From contig NZ_JBQKUP010000037.1 of NCBI RefSeq assembly GCF_052156535.1, positions 124,001 through 188,000 of the forward strand: a stretch of 64,000 nucleotides of DNA. Reading direction: 5' to 3'. Origin of the DNA: Nitrospira_E sp052156535 (lineage in GTDB: Bacteria > Nitrospirota > Nitrospiria > Nitrospirales > UBA8639). Below are positions 54,794 through 63,298 of the stretch, piece after piece; within the stretch, counting starts at the first letter, position 1, and each line of letters opens with the position of its first letter. The notes beneath the pieces are model-generated. The model ran no database searches. It saw only the letters and a list, made by a program, of their open reading frames with translations, and had not been told where the DNA came from. The translations under genes were made by a program, and so were the position numbers.

Positions 54794-55367
54794 GCTGGCC
54801 CTCTCGAAGACGACGGCGAATGGTGGACCGACTACACTTCAACTTTCGAGCGATGGCCGGAATAGACAGGCCTTCCCGATGCAAAAAGACAATATAAGAA
54901 ATATTTTTTGCGACGGGCGGTCGGCCTAACCGAAGCCCACGGGCTCTGGCTCGGTCTAATCCGGCCTTGACGCGATCGCGAATAATATCCCGTTCAAGTT
55001 GGGCCATCGCGCCGATAATGGTAAACATGGCGTGGCCAAATGGCGTGGAGGTATCGAATTGTTCCTGGAGCGAAATAAAATGGACATTCAAAGATCGGAA
55101 ATTTTCTAATGCGGAGAGCAGATGTTTAACCGAACGGGCAAACCGATCAAACCGCCAGACCAGAACCGCTTGAAACTGTCCATGCCAGGCGGTCTTATTC
55201 AGGCGATCTAAGCTGGGACGTTTTTCTTTTGCACCCGACACCCCATGATCAATAAATTCCTCCACAATCGTGAATCCCCGCTGCTCGCAATGCTGCCGAA
55301 GGGCTTCTAGTTGAACCTCAGTATCTTGGCTCCCGGTACTTACACGTGCATATAAGGCCACTTGCAT
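54774..55367 (-). CDS. Serine recombinase (resolvase/invertase family)
   Basis: A 197-residue protein with the serine-recombinase catalytic domain: YARVSTGSQD (Ser10), VWRFDRFARS and AMFTIIGAMAQLERDIIRDRVKAGL, then a C-terminal HTH (LSIPAIARKLKCSRSTIRRRL). It should cut and rejoin DNA, perhaps resolving multimers or inverting a segment. A serine resolvase together with a tyrosine integrase in one short element is unusual. Its ATG overlaps the stop of the methylase gene by one base (TGATG). Confidence 0.92.
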   Translation of the reverse strand: MQVALYARVSTGSQDTEVQLEALRQHCEQRGFTIVEEFIDHGVSGAKEKRPSLDRLNKTAWHGQFQAVLVWRFDRFARSVKHLLSALENFRSLNVHFISLQEQFDTSTPFGHAMFTIIGAMAQLERDIIRDRVKAGLDRARARGLRLGRPPVAKNISYIVFLHREGLSIPAIARKLKCSRSTIRRRLREGQHETTQL

Positions 55368-56179
55368 CAGGTGTTCTCCTTTTGGAAGATCAACAAATAT
55401 TCATGCAAGGTAGGAATAAAAGGGGTCGGGCCGTAACGAAAGAATTGCGCCCTGCGCTGATGGTCCCCTTCCTTAATAAGGACCACTTCGAGGCGCAAGA
55501 GATTCCATTGGATGATTTCGTTGTGTATGGAATAAAACTTCCCTTGTTTCCGGCCATCCCCGATAAGAAGGGCAAGATGTCCTCCTGGAGCGAGACAATC
55601 AATCAAACGGGTAAACGCGGCATGAAGGGCCAGCAAAAATTGGTTGATATTCTTAGCTGAAGAAAGATCGTTTGGATGAGTTGAATATTTGTGGCCGGGC
55701 CAATAAGGGGGATGCCAAAAGATCAAGTCAAAATCTCGGTTGGGGAGAGGAGAGCTGAGGAGATCAAATCCTAGTTGTAAATCTCCCCCGCAATAGTCCA
55801 CCTCAAAATCAAAGCAGACATCTCCTGCGGTTCCCGATCCTTCCATAGGGTCGAATAGAGATTTTGGTTTTAAGTAATCCAATAAATCCACCACCAGATA
55901 ACCGGGGCAGTTTCCAAAATAATTGGAAATTCCCCACGGCCCCCGCTCGGGGTAGCGCAGTACGGACGTTAACCGAGGGCGGGATTGGAGATGCTGTCGG
56001 ATCAGTGCCTGCCGGGTTTTGGCTTGGATGAGATGGTGCTCGAGGTCTCTTCTGGAGAATCCAAACAGGGATTCGGCTTCTATCAGAGAATGGCCGGCTT
56101 CCACAAACCGTAGGGCTTGCCGAAGGTTTTCTTTCGGAGAAGTGTTCATAATTGGTTGATTCGGTTCCAGAGTATTCAT
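55367..56179 (-). CDS. DNA methyltransferase-like protein with HPPYW motif
   Basis: A 270-residue protein. An N-terminal helix-turn-helix-like region (about 18-50, ALRFVEAGHSLIEAESLFGFSRRDLEHHL) is followed by an SAM-type methylase fold: motif I FDPMEGSGTAGDV and motif IV FWHPPYWPGH. The usual DNA amino-methylase motif is (D/N/S)PPY, and here it is HPPYW, so activity needs checking. Later SAM-domain strands are GGHLALLIGDGRK and FIPTLHEYLLIF. No restriction endonuclease is near, so it is an orphan or self-protection enzyme. Confidence 0.72.
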   Translation of the reverse strand: MNTLEPNQPIMNTSPKENLRQALRFVEAGHSLIEAESLFGFSRRDLEHHLIQAKTRQALIRQHLQSRPRLTSVLRYPERGPWGISNYFGNCPGYLVVDLLDYLKPKSLFDPMEGSGTAGDVCFDFEVDYCGGDLQLGFDLLSSPLPNRDFDLIFWHPPYWPGHKYSTHPNDLSSAKNINQFLLALHAAFTRLIDCLAPGGHLALLIGDGRKQGKFYSIHNEIIQWNLLRLEVVLIKEGDHQRRAQFFRYGPTPFIPTLHEYLLIFQKENT

Positions 56180-56253
56180 ACGCTTTTCTATTCCTTTCCT
56201 GGTCTGTATGGTCTATGTCCGGGTTACGCTGATTTCGGGTGTCACTATCCTTC

Positions 56254-56415
56254 CTAGATGTTTTTGGACACCCTCTGAGAGGGTTCCCTTGGATGTTTCT
56301 TTACCCTTCCACATGAGAAAGCTGAAAAGGCAGAAAATATGTTGTCGATGATTCCCTGTTTGTTTTCCTCAAGGGATTCAATGGGCTTTTTCGTCAACAA
56401 CTTGATGACATTCAT
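56254..56415 (-). CDS. Small ORF coupled to the primase gene
   Basis: A 53-residue frame. Its ATG overlaps the stop of the primase-polymerase gene (ATGA), the normal sign of translational coupling. The product (MNVIKLLTKKPIESL... ending QRVSKNI) is basic and helical with no recognised family. A longer in-frame start at 56451 is less likely, as it lies inside the primase gene. Confidence 0.4.
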   Translation of the reverse strand: MNVIKLLTKKPIESLEENKQGIIDNIFSAFSAFSCGRVKKHPREPSQRVSKNI

Positions 56416-58772
56416 TCCGGTCTTTCCGGAAAAAAATCCTGTTGATGGCACGGGTTAGAGGACACGGAAACATTGCAATCATTTTGGGAAATTTTTTTTA
56501 CTAATTGAATCCGGGTTTGGTCTCCTTCCCTCTTCCGTGATGAATGTATGCCATGCGCGGCCAGACTTGGACGGATTTCCTTCATTCTTCGCCAGACCCA
56601 ACGGATATCCTTTGGCCAGAGTGAACTTTTCGTATCTACTCCCACCTCTGGGGCCAGGGCATTGAGTCGTTCCAACAATTGTTGGGGTGAGCCGTTCCAG
56701 ACCTCATCCGACTCCATCAATTTCACGAGCACTTGGGCGATAGGGCTGGCTTCAAGGGTCTCCTGTGTTTGCATCCGTTGATTCTGTGCCCAGGCATTTC
56801 GAAACCGTTCAGGGGGAAGATTGAGAGCAACGGTAATCGCTTCTCCCCATCGTGCAAAATCAGCCATCCGGGGATACTGTCCAGGAGAAATGGTCTCCAG
56901 ACACGCCATGGCATGGCTTAGGATCGTGAATAACGACCCCAGGTAGGCTGGGCGATGAAGAAAGAAATGGTCCCAGAATTCGGCTTCCGTCTGGCGGTGG
57001 GAATCCGGGATGCGCTCAAGGGAGAAAATAAGCGCCCGGTCTAATAAATCTGGTTTGTTGGCGATGAGGTTAATGCCATTAAACCCCTGACATCGTCTGA
57101 AGCTATACAGAATATCTTCATCATCCGAGAAGAGTTCTCGTTTGGAAAAACCTTCCCCGGTGACACACCGACACATGGCATCGCTCATCCATTCCGGGAG
57201 CTTCGTCAAATTATCTAGCCAAACCAACCAATGATGGCTGGCTAGTTGGATAAATTCTCGTAGGCTGTCCTGTGGACCCAGTATCGGGATGGCGCTGGGA
57301 TCAACGAGTTCCCGAATTACTTTAAACAGCGTAGTCTTTCCGCTGCCTTGTTCCCCCTGAACGGCCAAAATGGGGTGTGGGATATCGGGAATGATCAATG
57401 TCACCAGATAGACAATGAAAAGCAAAGCAGTTGAGTCCATGGTTTCCGGATCCCTGGAAATATGGAGCGACGGCACCAAGTCGGCAATTGAACCGCCCAA
57501 AGTAGGAGGTACCTGAGGCCGTTGATGGGAATATCGATAAAATAAAATTGGAGGGTCGGGGACGAATTCCCAATGTCCTGACCCAATGCGGACCGCTCCT
57601 TGCCCGAGGTCATACCAAATATCCCCCTGGAATCTGGCGACGCGATTCCAGAGGGTCCGTTGTTCACCTTCATGAATGGCTCGGGCTTCCAAAATGGTGA
57701 TGGTTCGTTCCATGGTGTCGGAGGAAGGGGCCGTTTTTTCAGTCTGCCAGATTTGATAGGCTAGCCAGCGACGAAATAAACGGCTCCGAAGTGGATGGGT
57801 TGCATGGTGATTCTGAGTTGGCAGGTGGGCAAAACCCGTATGAAACTGGTCATGAAAGAAAACGATTCTGCGCTCCTCGATTAGTTGAAGAACACGAGAA
57901 AGCTGAGCATTACCAGATCCCCAATTCGATTTTTCGTTAGAAGATAAATGGCTAGAATCTGTGGAATAGGGCGCTTTGGGAGAGTATCGGGAGATGCTTG
58001 ATCCGATTTGTTTGACCTCTTGGTCTGATAATGGCGGAAGACATCGGGCCTGGTTTTCTTGGAGCAATGCCGCGACGATACTTTCCTTACTCATTCCCCG
58101 ATGGCGCATCGCCCCCGCTAATCGCGTGAGGGAGGCATTGCGTTCTCCTTCCTTAATAATTTTTTGGGGAGCGTGAGGGGATGTTGCTGCTTGGTTTGCA
58201 GCGATTTGTTTTTCAGATAACGTCGAGCGAAAAATGTGCGGAAGGGGAGCTAAGGGGATATCGTCCGGATGCGAAGAAACCTCCCACTGGTATTCCCTGC
58301 CACTGGAATGAAGGCTTGGAGGAGCCACCACATAACCGCCATCAGCCCGGATATCGATCCCACGCCAACCAAGGAAATTCGTCGCATTTTTTAGATGGGT
58401 TTCCACATCCGGATATTGAAAGTACAGGTGACGTCCGCCACCACCGGTAAGCACTTCCACCGTTTCTGATAATTTGCCGTGTTGAGCTTCTAATTCGGTT
58501 AGATGGTCATCTCCCTCATGCCGGGGGTCGATATCGAGTACCACCAGGCCTGAAATTTTTCCGGTTCGAATTCCCACATTGGCATGAGGTTCTTGTGTCC
58601 ACCATTGTTTGATGATGTTGATATCAGTGGTAGCATCGTGAAGCCCACGAGGAACAAGTTTTCCCAACGGAATTTTCCCTTGTGGGAGGAGAGGCAGAAC
58701 GAGCCACCCTCGATTGGCATAGGATAAAGCAGATTTAAGAAGATGAGCCGGTGAAGAAGTAGGGGTGTTCAT
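56412..58772 (-). CDS. Primase-polymerase and helicase fusion
   Basis: A 786-residue replication protein. The N-terminal prim-pol domain (about 12-175) has WLVLPLLPQGKIPLG and the acidic active-site strand VVLDIDPRHEGDDHL, plus GGGGRHLYFQYP. A middle region (about 210-270) has MRHRGMSKESIVAALLQENQ. The C-terminal AAA/D5-like ATPase has Walker A GEQGSGKTTLFK and HWLVWLDNL as Walker B. It could start and unwind replication of the excised element. It is followed by a zinc-ribbon gene upstream (4-base gap) and a small coupled ORF downstream. Confidence 0.86.
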   Translation of the reverse strand: MNTPTSSPAHLLKSALSYANRGWLVLPLLPQGKIPLGKLVPRGLHDATTDINIIKQWWTQEPHANVGIRTGKISGLVVLDIDPRHEGDDHLTELEAQHGKLSETVEVLTGGGGRHLYFQYPDVETHLKNATNFLGWRGIDIRADGGYVVAPPSLHSSGREYQWEVSSHPDDIPLAPLPHIFRSTLSEKQIAANQAATSPHAPQKIIKEGERNASLTRLAGAMRHRGMSKESIVAALLQENQARCLPPLSDQEVKQIGSSISRYSPKAPYSTDSSHLSSNEKSNWGSGNAQLSRVLQLIEERRIVFFHDQFHTGFAHLPTQNHHATHPLRSRLFRRWLAYQIWQTEKTAPSSDTMERTITILEARAIHEGEQRTLWNRVARFQGDIWYDLGQGAVRIGSGHWEFVPDPPILFYRYSHQRPQVPPTLGGSIADLVPSLHISRDPETMDSTALLFIVYLVTLIIPDIPHPILAVQGEQGSGKTTLFKVIRELVDPSAIPILGPQDSLREFIQLASHHWLVWLDNLTKLPEWMSDAMCRCVTGEGFSKRELFSDDEDILYSFRRCQGFNGINLIANKPDLLDRALIFSLERIPDSHRQTEAEFWDHFFLHRPAYLGSLFTILSHAMACLETISPGQYPRMADFARWGEAITVALNLPPERFRNAWAQNQRMQTQETLEASPIAQVLVKLMESDEVWNGSPQQLLERLNALAPEVGVDTKSSLWPKDIRWVWRRMKEIRPSLAAHGIHSSRKREGDQTRIQLVKKISQNDCNVSVSSNPCHQQDFFPERPE

Positions 58773-58776
58773 GATA

Positions 58777-59007
58777 TTATTTTCTCTTCCTTGAAGTGCC
58801 TTGTGGATTGTGTGTTGGTGCGATCCATTTTGTTCGACAAAGTTTATTCAGAGCTGTTTGCGTTCCAAAGGAACGGATCTCGCAACGCCAACATCGCCAG
58901 TAGGGCCGATTCTTAACATCCATGTGCACCTCAATTCCCTTCAAGCAATAAGGGCACAGGCCCTTGAGTGATTCCGGTTTGTTCTTCTGCTGCATTTGTT
59001 TTTTCAT
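58777..59007 (-). CDS. Small zinc-ribbon protein
   Basis: A 76-residue protein with CPYC and CWRC pairs (about residues 18-21 and 39-42), the classic two-knuckle zinc ribbon. The tail is basic (GTSRKRK). It lies four bases upstream of the primase gene and is the first of the minus-strand operon, so it may load or recruit the primase, or regulate it. Confidence 0.78.
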   Translation of the reverse strand: MKKQMQQKNKPESLKGLCPYCLKGIEVHMDVKNRPYWRCWRCEIRSFGTQTALNKLCRTKWIAPTHNPQGTSRKRK

Positions 59008-59096
59008 CTGAATCTCCCTTGCTTTTTTTAAGGTTTTACCTTCTACTAAGGACTTGACTACAACGTAATCCCTGCAAAAAGGTTTTCCTATGGGAG

Positions 59097-59115
59097 ATAA
59101 GGGGATTCCCCTTAT
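59097..59115. promoter_or_regulatory. Operator-like perfect inverted repeat
   Basis: A 9-bp inverted repeat with a single central base (ATAAGGGGA-T-TCCCCTTAT), ending eight bases before the ATG at 59124, in the divergent promoter gap (59008-59123). Its position over the ribosome binding region suggests repression or an RNA hairpin control. A TTGACT -35-like sequence lies at 59054-59059, but I found no convincing -10. Confidence 0.5.
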
Positions 59116-59123
59116 TTTGCGGA

Positions 59124-59888
59124 ATGGCTAGAGCGAGTAAGAAGGATGAGCAGAAATGGGCGAGGAAGTTATATCTTTTCCACCGAGAATGCGTACGGAG
59201 GAATCGAGAATACGGGCGTGAATATAAACGGTGGGTTGAATCTGGAAAACCGATTTTTTCCCTCTTTGAAGGTCTTCAGGGAAAATGGAAAGTTTATGAA
59301 TTAGATCCTCCCAATCCAGAAGATATTTCAGATTTAGATGAGGTGTTAAGAAAAGGGGAATTCCCAAAGTCTGTGTGGGAAATTTGGGAGGTTCCTGAGA
59401 ATGAATTAAAGGCTTATGGAGCAATTGATCATTGCTTTAAACGGGAGGATTTTACAGAAACCCAAATGAGAAATTTAAAGGGGCACCTTTTTTTGTTGTA
59501 TTTTCCGGAGGAAAAGGAATTTAATTGGAATAATACCGTTGGAATCATTGATATGCGACGACCGAAGGACGAAATTAAAACGAGTATTTCTGAAAGAATT
59601 AGTTCCTGGTTAACTGAACGAACGGAAGCCGGACTCAAACAAGAAAAGGCGAAAGAGAGAATTCGTTTGTCGGAAGCCTTCCAATATCTCAAGGCCGTTG
59701 ATTTACGTAAGCAGAAAATGACGTATGAAAAAATTTCTCTACAACTGAGAAAGGGAAGAGCAAGTTCTTTTGATGCCAGAGAGGCGAAAAGGTACTGCCA
59801 AAAGGGGGAGGAATTTATTGCTAATCCTCCACTTTTAAAATATTCAGAGAAAGATTATCAGGAAAAATTTCAGCGCTTTCTCCGGTAA
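59124..59888 (+). CDS. Unknown cargo protein 1
   Basis: A 254-residue soluble protein. The N-terminus is helical and basic (ECVRRNREYGREYKRWVESGK), the middle has hydrophobic strands (GHLFLLYFPEEKEFNW), and the C-terminal half is charged and coiled-coil-like (ERTEAGLKQEKAKERIRLSEAFQYL). No catalytic motif or family is recognised. It is transcribed away from the replication operon with an operator-like palindrome just before it. AT-rich codon use differs from the left half of the element. Confidence 0.6.
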   Translation: MARASKKDEQKWARKLYLFHRECVRRNREYGREYKRWVESGKPIFSLFEGLQGKWKVYELDPPNPEDISDLDEVLRKGEFPKSVWEIWEVPENELKAYGAIDHCFKREDFTETQMRNLKGHLFLLYFPEEKEFNWNNTVGIIDMRRPKDEIKTSISERISSWLTERTEAGLKQEKAKERIRLSEAFQYLKAVDLRKQKMTYEKISLQLRKGRASSFDAREAKRYCQKGEEFIANPPLLKYSEKDYQEKFQRFLR

Positions 59889-60194
59889 GTTTTTAACTTT
59901 GGGGAGGGTTTAAGTATATTTAAATGGGGGGTGCGTATTTTGTAAATTCTTTGGGAAGGTATTAAAAATAATACCTCAGCTGTTAAAAGGCCACCAGGGA
60001 ATGGTTTAGAATAGTTTTTGTGGAAAAAGATAAACGGAATTAGTTTTTTAAAGAATTTGGCATAATTTTTCAAATATCTTTTAGGAAAACCTTCCCTTTA
60101 AGGTTGATTTATCGGAAATTAATATCTCATTTTTTTAGGGTCAAAAAAGAATAATTGTGGGAGAAAATTCCTGAAACCTTCGGATCCTCAAAGT
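59889..60194. other. AT-rich gap between cargo genes
   Basis: About 305 bases. A 7-bp inverted repeat GGTATTA-AAAA-TAATACC lies at 59958-59975 and may be an operator or weak terminator. The rest is AT-rich and probably holds the promoter for the HEPN-motif gene. No gene is seen. Confidence 0.45.
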
Positions 60195-61289
60195 ATGTCC
60201 AATAATAGCTCAGGCACTACGGAAACTGCATATTATCATTGCCCCCCAGTGTGGGTTGAAGCAGACCCCTTTATTGGCTGTCAGAATCCACCTGTTTCAA
60301 CACAACGAGAGGAAGTGTTTAAAAAATCCCTCGCTTCAGGAATTAGAGTCGTGGTTTCGAGAGATGGATTATTTGTTTTTGACTTCAATGATTGGCTTCC
60401 TCGTGCAGAAATGCCAGATCTAAATTTTGATGACATTTTAGATAATTCTATTCCACCCATCACATCAAAAATGGTAATGCAAAACCCAAAATTTCAGAGA
60501 TTTATGGAGGTCTCCCAACAAGAAGTCGCTAATGTTTACAGACGAGTGGAGGTTATGAATGCTCATTTAGCTTGTCTGAATACTGCCTTGCAAACATGCC
60601 AAAAAGAGTCTTGGCCAATCCTACAATTTATTAGCGCTGGGGAATATTTAAAGGTTGATCGGGGGCAGGATGAAATTCGTAGATTAAACCTTATTGCAAG
60701 TCATTCCCCATATCATGCATATATAGAAAAATTTAGAAGTACAACCGATACCCCAACTGAATGTCCTACCAGGCAGTTGGTAACAATTCAAACAGTTGAA
60801 AAATCTTTCGAGATTTTGGACTCGATTATAAAATCCCCAATTCCCGATTCTTTAAAGCTAGTCACAATGTTGTTGCAGAGTGCAAGAGCCTATCGGGACC
60901 ATGATTTTTCCGGATCAATTATACTTTCCTGGACAGTATTGGAAAAACTGATTTCAATTATTTGGGATAAGATGCTTAAAGATAACAAAGAGCGGGAAGA
61001 GGAGGGTACAAAAATTGATTTTATAGATAGTAAAAGGGAAAAGAAATTGAAGGGTAGCCTTTATTCTGCGTCTACTAGAATAGAGATACTTTCTTTGTTA
61101 AATAGGATAAATAAGGCTTTGTATACGGAATTGAATAAAATCCGAAAAGTCAGAAACGCCTGGCTTCACAACCTTGGCCAAGTGGAAAGTGAGGATGCTT
61201 CGCATGGGTTAGTTACAAGTCTAAAGTTATTCTCGGAAATTTCCCTGGTTAAAATTTCATTAAACATTTCCCACCAGACAACATTTTAA
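60195..61289 (+). CDS. Protein with a C-terminal HEPN-type Rx4H motif
   Basis: A 364-residue protein. The N-terminal two thirds have no recognised domain. The C-terminal part is helical: LLQSARAYRDHDFSGSIILSWTVLEKLISIIWDKML, then KIRKVRNAWLHNLG with Arg320-x4-His325, the HEPN ribonuclease motif (Rx4-6H). HEPN proteins are common toxins and RNases in abortive infection. The resemblance is to Apea-like HEPN, but full family membership cannot be proven here. The neighbour downstream is a TIR protein. The start has no strong ribosome binding site. Confidence 0.6.
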   Translation: MSNNSSGTTETAYYHCPPVWVEADPFIGCQNPPVSTQREEVFKKSLASGIRVVVSRDGLFVFDFNDWLPRAEMPDLNFDDILDNSIPPITSKMVMQNPKFQRFMEVSQQEVANVYRRVEVMNAHLACLNTALQTCQKESWPILQFISAGEYLKVDRGQDEIRRLNLIASHSPYHAYIEKFRSTTDTPTECPTRQLVTIQTVEKSFEILDSIIKSPIPDSLKLVTMLLQSARAYRDHDFSGSIILSWTVLEKLISIIWDKMLKDNKEREEEGTKIDFIDSKREKKLKGSLYSASTRIEILSLLNRINKALYTELNKIRKVRNAWLHNLGQVESEDASHGLVTSLKLFSEISLVKISLNISHQTTF

Positions 61290-61611
61290 GTTCTTATCCT
61301 CTGGCTTCAAAAACTGTTGTTTTTGAATGACTTGGAATTAAAAAAATAGGTCACTAATAACAACCTGCTTTCCCTCTCAAATTACCATAGGATTTGGAAA
61401 CTTGTTTCTTTAGGAATTTACATCAGTTGAAAAGGGAATAGCTTGCAGGAATTCTACTAAATCTCTCTTCATGAAAACATAGCCATTCACAGATGCCATA
61501 GAAATTACAGAGAAATTCCCATGGATACTAAAAAAATTTATGGCGCTATCCAGATGGTTTAGCATCCGATACTAAGAAATTTTAGGTAGATTAGGAATAG
61601 GTGAAGACATT
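61290..61611. other. Gap between cargo genes
   Basis: About 320 AT-rich bases between the HEPN-motif and TIR genes. No gene, hairpin or clear promoter was recognised. Confidence 0.4.
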
Positions 61612-62538
61612 GTGAACAACGATTTTGAAATCTTCTGCAGCTATGCTCATGTTGATAACGATGACGCATGGGTGGAGAACTTCATCACAGAGGTAACAAG
61701 GACATATCGCAAACTCACTGGGGAGGAGCCAAGAATCTTCATGGATCGAGAATCATTAGTAACAGCAGACGTTTGGGATAAGAAGATTCGCACTTCACTT
61801 GAGGTTAGTAGTGTACTAATGGCAGTGATAACACCGTCTTTTATCCGCTCTGAGTGGTGTCAACGTGAGTGGGAAATGTTTTCCCTGCGGGAGGCGGAAC
61901 TTCGTAAAAAGATACTTCTTGCGGATGAGCAGGGGCTCATTTTCCCTATATTGTTATATCCGCTTAACCGTGGGCGCTTCACCCAACAACAAGAGGCCTT
62001 TTCTGCTGATGTAAAAAAGCGCCAATGGCTTGATGTATCATCACAACTCGAAGGCTCCCCGATACGACCTGATCAAGTACGTGACCTCACTGAACAGCTA
62101 ATCGATACGTTGGCGGAATTGGAACAACGTCGGCGCCGTTCTTCCAGTGCGGCTTCAAGCGCGATTGCAGGAGTAACCATTCGTGATCCTCAATTAGGAA
62201 TTGAATGGTCAGCTGGTCTAAGCCCAACTACGATGAGTTTCGAGGATGCGTTAAAGTACGTGGCTGAGCTTAAAATCGGCGGATCAGGCGGGTGGAGGTT
62301 GCCGACGAAGGCGGAGTTAAAGGCCATCATCGATCCCATTGCGATATCAACCGACCTGACGGCTAGCCCATTCCCCTTACGAGAACCTTTCAATGTCCAG
62401 CGATTCGGACACCTTCACTCTGGAACGCTTGTACCTTCTCCACACGAAGGAAACTTCGTCATGAATGTTCGTAACGGGCATATTTTTAATGGTAAGGGGT
62501 TTAAATGCTATGTACGGGCTGTCCGGGATTTGCCTTGA
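61612..62538 (+). CDS. TIR-domain protein with DUF1566 C-terminus
   Basis: A 308-residue protein starting at GTG with AGGTGA upstream. The TIR domain (about 1-150) has FEIFCSYAHVDND, EPRIFMDRESLVTADVWD and RSEWCQREWEMF, where Glu86 is the likely catalytic glutamate for NAD cleavage. A short Ser/Ala linker follows (about 165-180). The C-terminal DUF1566 domain (about 180-308) has SFEDALKYVAELKIGGSGGWRLPTKAEL and YVRAVRDL. TIR effectors deplete NAD in several anti-phage systems. DUF1566 may sense or bind a partner. It is the last gene before attR, as defence cargo often is. Confidence 0.85.
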   Translation: MNNDFEIFCSYAHVDNDDAWVENFITEVTRTYRKLTGEEPRIFMDRESLVTADVWDKKIRTSLEVSSVLMAVITPSFIRSEWCQREWEMFSLREAELRKKILLADEQGLIFPILLYPLNRGRFTQQQEAFSADVKKRQWLDVSSQLEGSPIRPDQVRDLTEQLIDTLAELEQRRRRSSSAASSAIAGVTIRDPQLGIEWSAGLSPTTMSFEDALKYVAELKIGGSGGWRLPTKAELKAIIDPIAISTDLTASPFPLREPFNVQRFGHLHSGTLVPSPHEGNFVMNVRNGHIFNGKGFKCYVRAVRDLP

Positions 62539-62735
62539 TTCCTGATTAGGAAGCCACCAGGATATGACCCTCACCTTATCTGAAGAAATTTTAGTTTGTG
62601 CTCATTTTGTGCTCAACGCTACCACTTTCCAGCCTATTCAGGCCCACTCCAGGAAAAGGTTTGGCCTAGCCAAACCCCTTGTTGGAATTGGTTGGAATGA
62701 GCTGAAGTAGGGTAGAGGAAGGTGAAATTTTTGCA

Positions 62736-62776
62736 TTCCTAAACCGCGGGCCGCACGTTCAATTCGTGTCGGGGGC
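62736..62776 (+). repeat. attR (right 41-bp core repeat)
   Basis: Identical to 53409-53449, the tRNA-Arg 3' end. It lies 197 bases after the TIR gene stop. Two TGTGCTCA repeats at 62597-62604 and 62608-62615 lie just inside it, matching those near attL. Confidence 0.93.
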
Positions 62777-63298
62777 CCCAAAAATTCTTACATTATGCCC
62801 GTTCCTTCTTCAGCAATATGAGGGCCACGTGTGCCTCATCCTTTCTAAGTTTTCCTTCCCAGTATTCTGAATTGAGAGCCTGATTTAATCACACAGAACA
62901 GTTTTCCTCCATCGGATACGTCCTGAATCCACTTGTCCATTGGGAGAAGTCCAACCTAAGTTTTATGCTTGGAGGTCTTCATGCCCCCGGTGACTTCTTT
63001 TGTATTTTCCTAGATCAGCCTCAATGCACTATATGTGTGAATCACGCATATGAAAGATTTTCGATTATGATTTAATTTTCATCCTCTACCCACCGATTGA
63101 TACTTTATTCAGCAGTTTCTGTATGCGAGCCAGTCCAGGCCGAGAAGCTGGTAAAAAGGCGTTGGCTATGAATGATTGGTGGCAAGTTTCGTCAATGAAT
63201 TTGGCCCATGATGTCGTAAAGGCCATCGCGTTGATGAAGCAGGCAAAGCTTATCTAACAAATGTGCTTGGGTATCTTTCACGGGGAATGAGGTGAGTT
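62777..63298. other. Intergenic after the element, upstream of the export gene
   Basis: About 520 bases. No gene is supported; it should hold the promoter of the Wza-like gene. The end (GGAATGAGGTGAG before ATG) is a good ribosome binding site. Confidence 0.45.

Larger units (their letters stand above)
53409..62776. mobile_element. Integrated genetic element in tRNA-Arg(CCU), about 9.3 kb
   Basis: A 41-bp perfect repeat bounds the element: 53409-53449 inside tRNA-Arg and 62736-62776. Inside are an integrase next to the tRNA, an excisionase-like HTH, a serine resolvase, a methylase-like protein, a primase-polymerase/helicase and a zinc-ribbon protein, all minus strand. Three plus-strand cargo genes follow (unknown, HEPN-motif, TIR-DUF1566), with AT-richer sequence. 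No capsid, portal or conjugation genes are present, so it could be a satellite-like or integrative mobilisable element. Replication genes suggest autonomous copying after excision. Confidence 0.93.
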
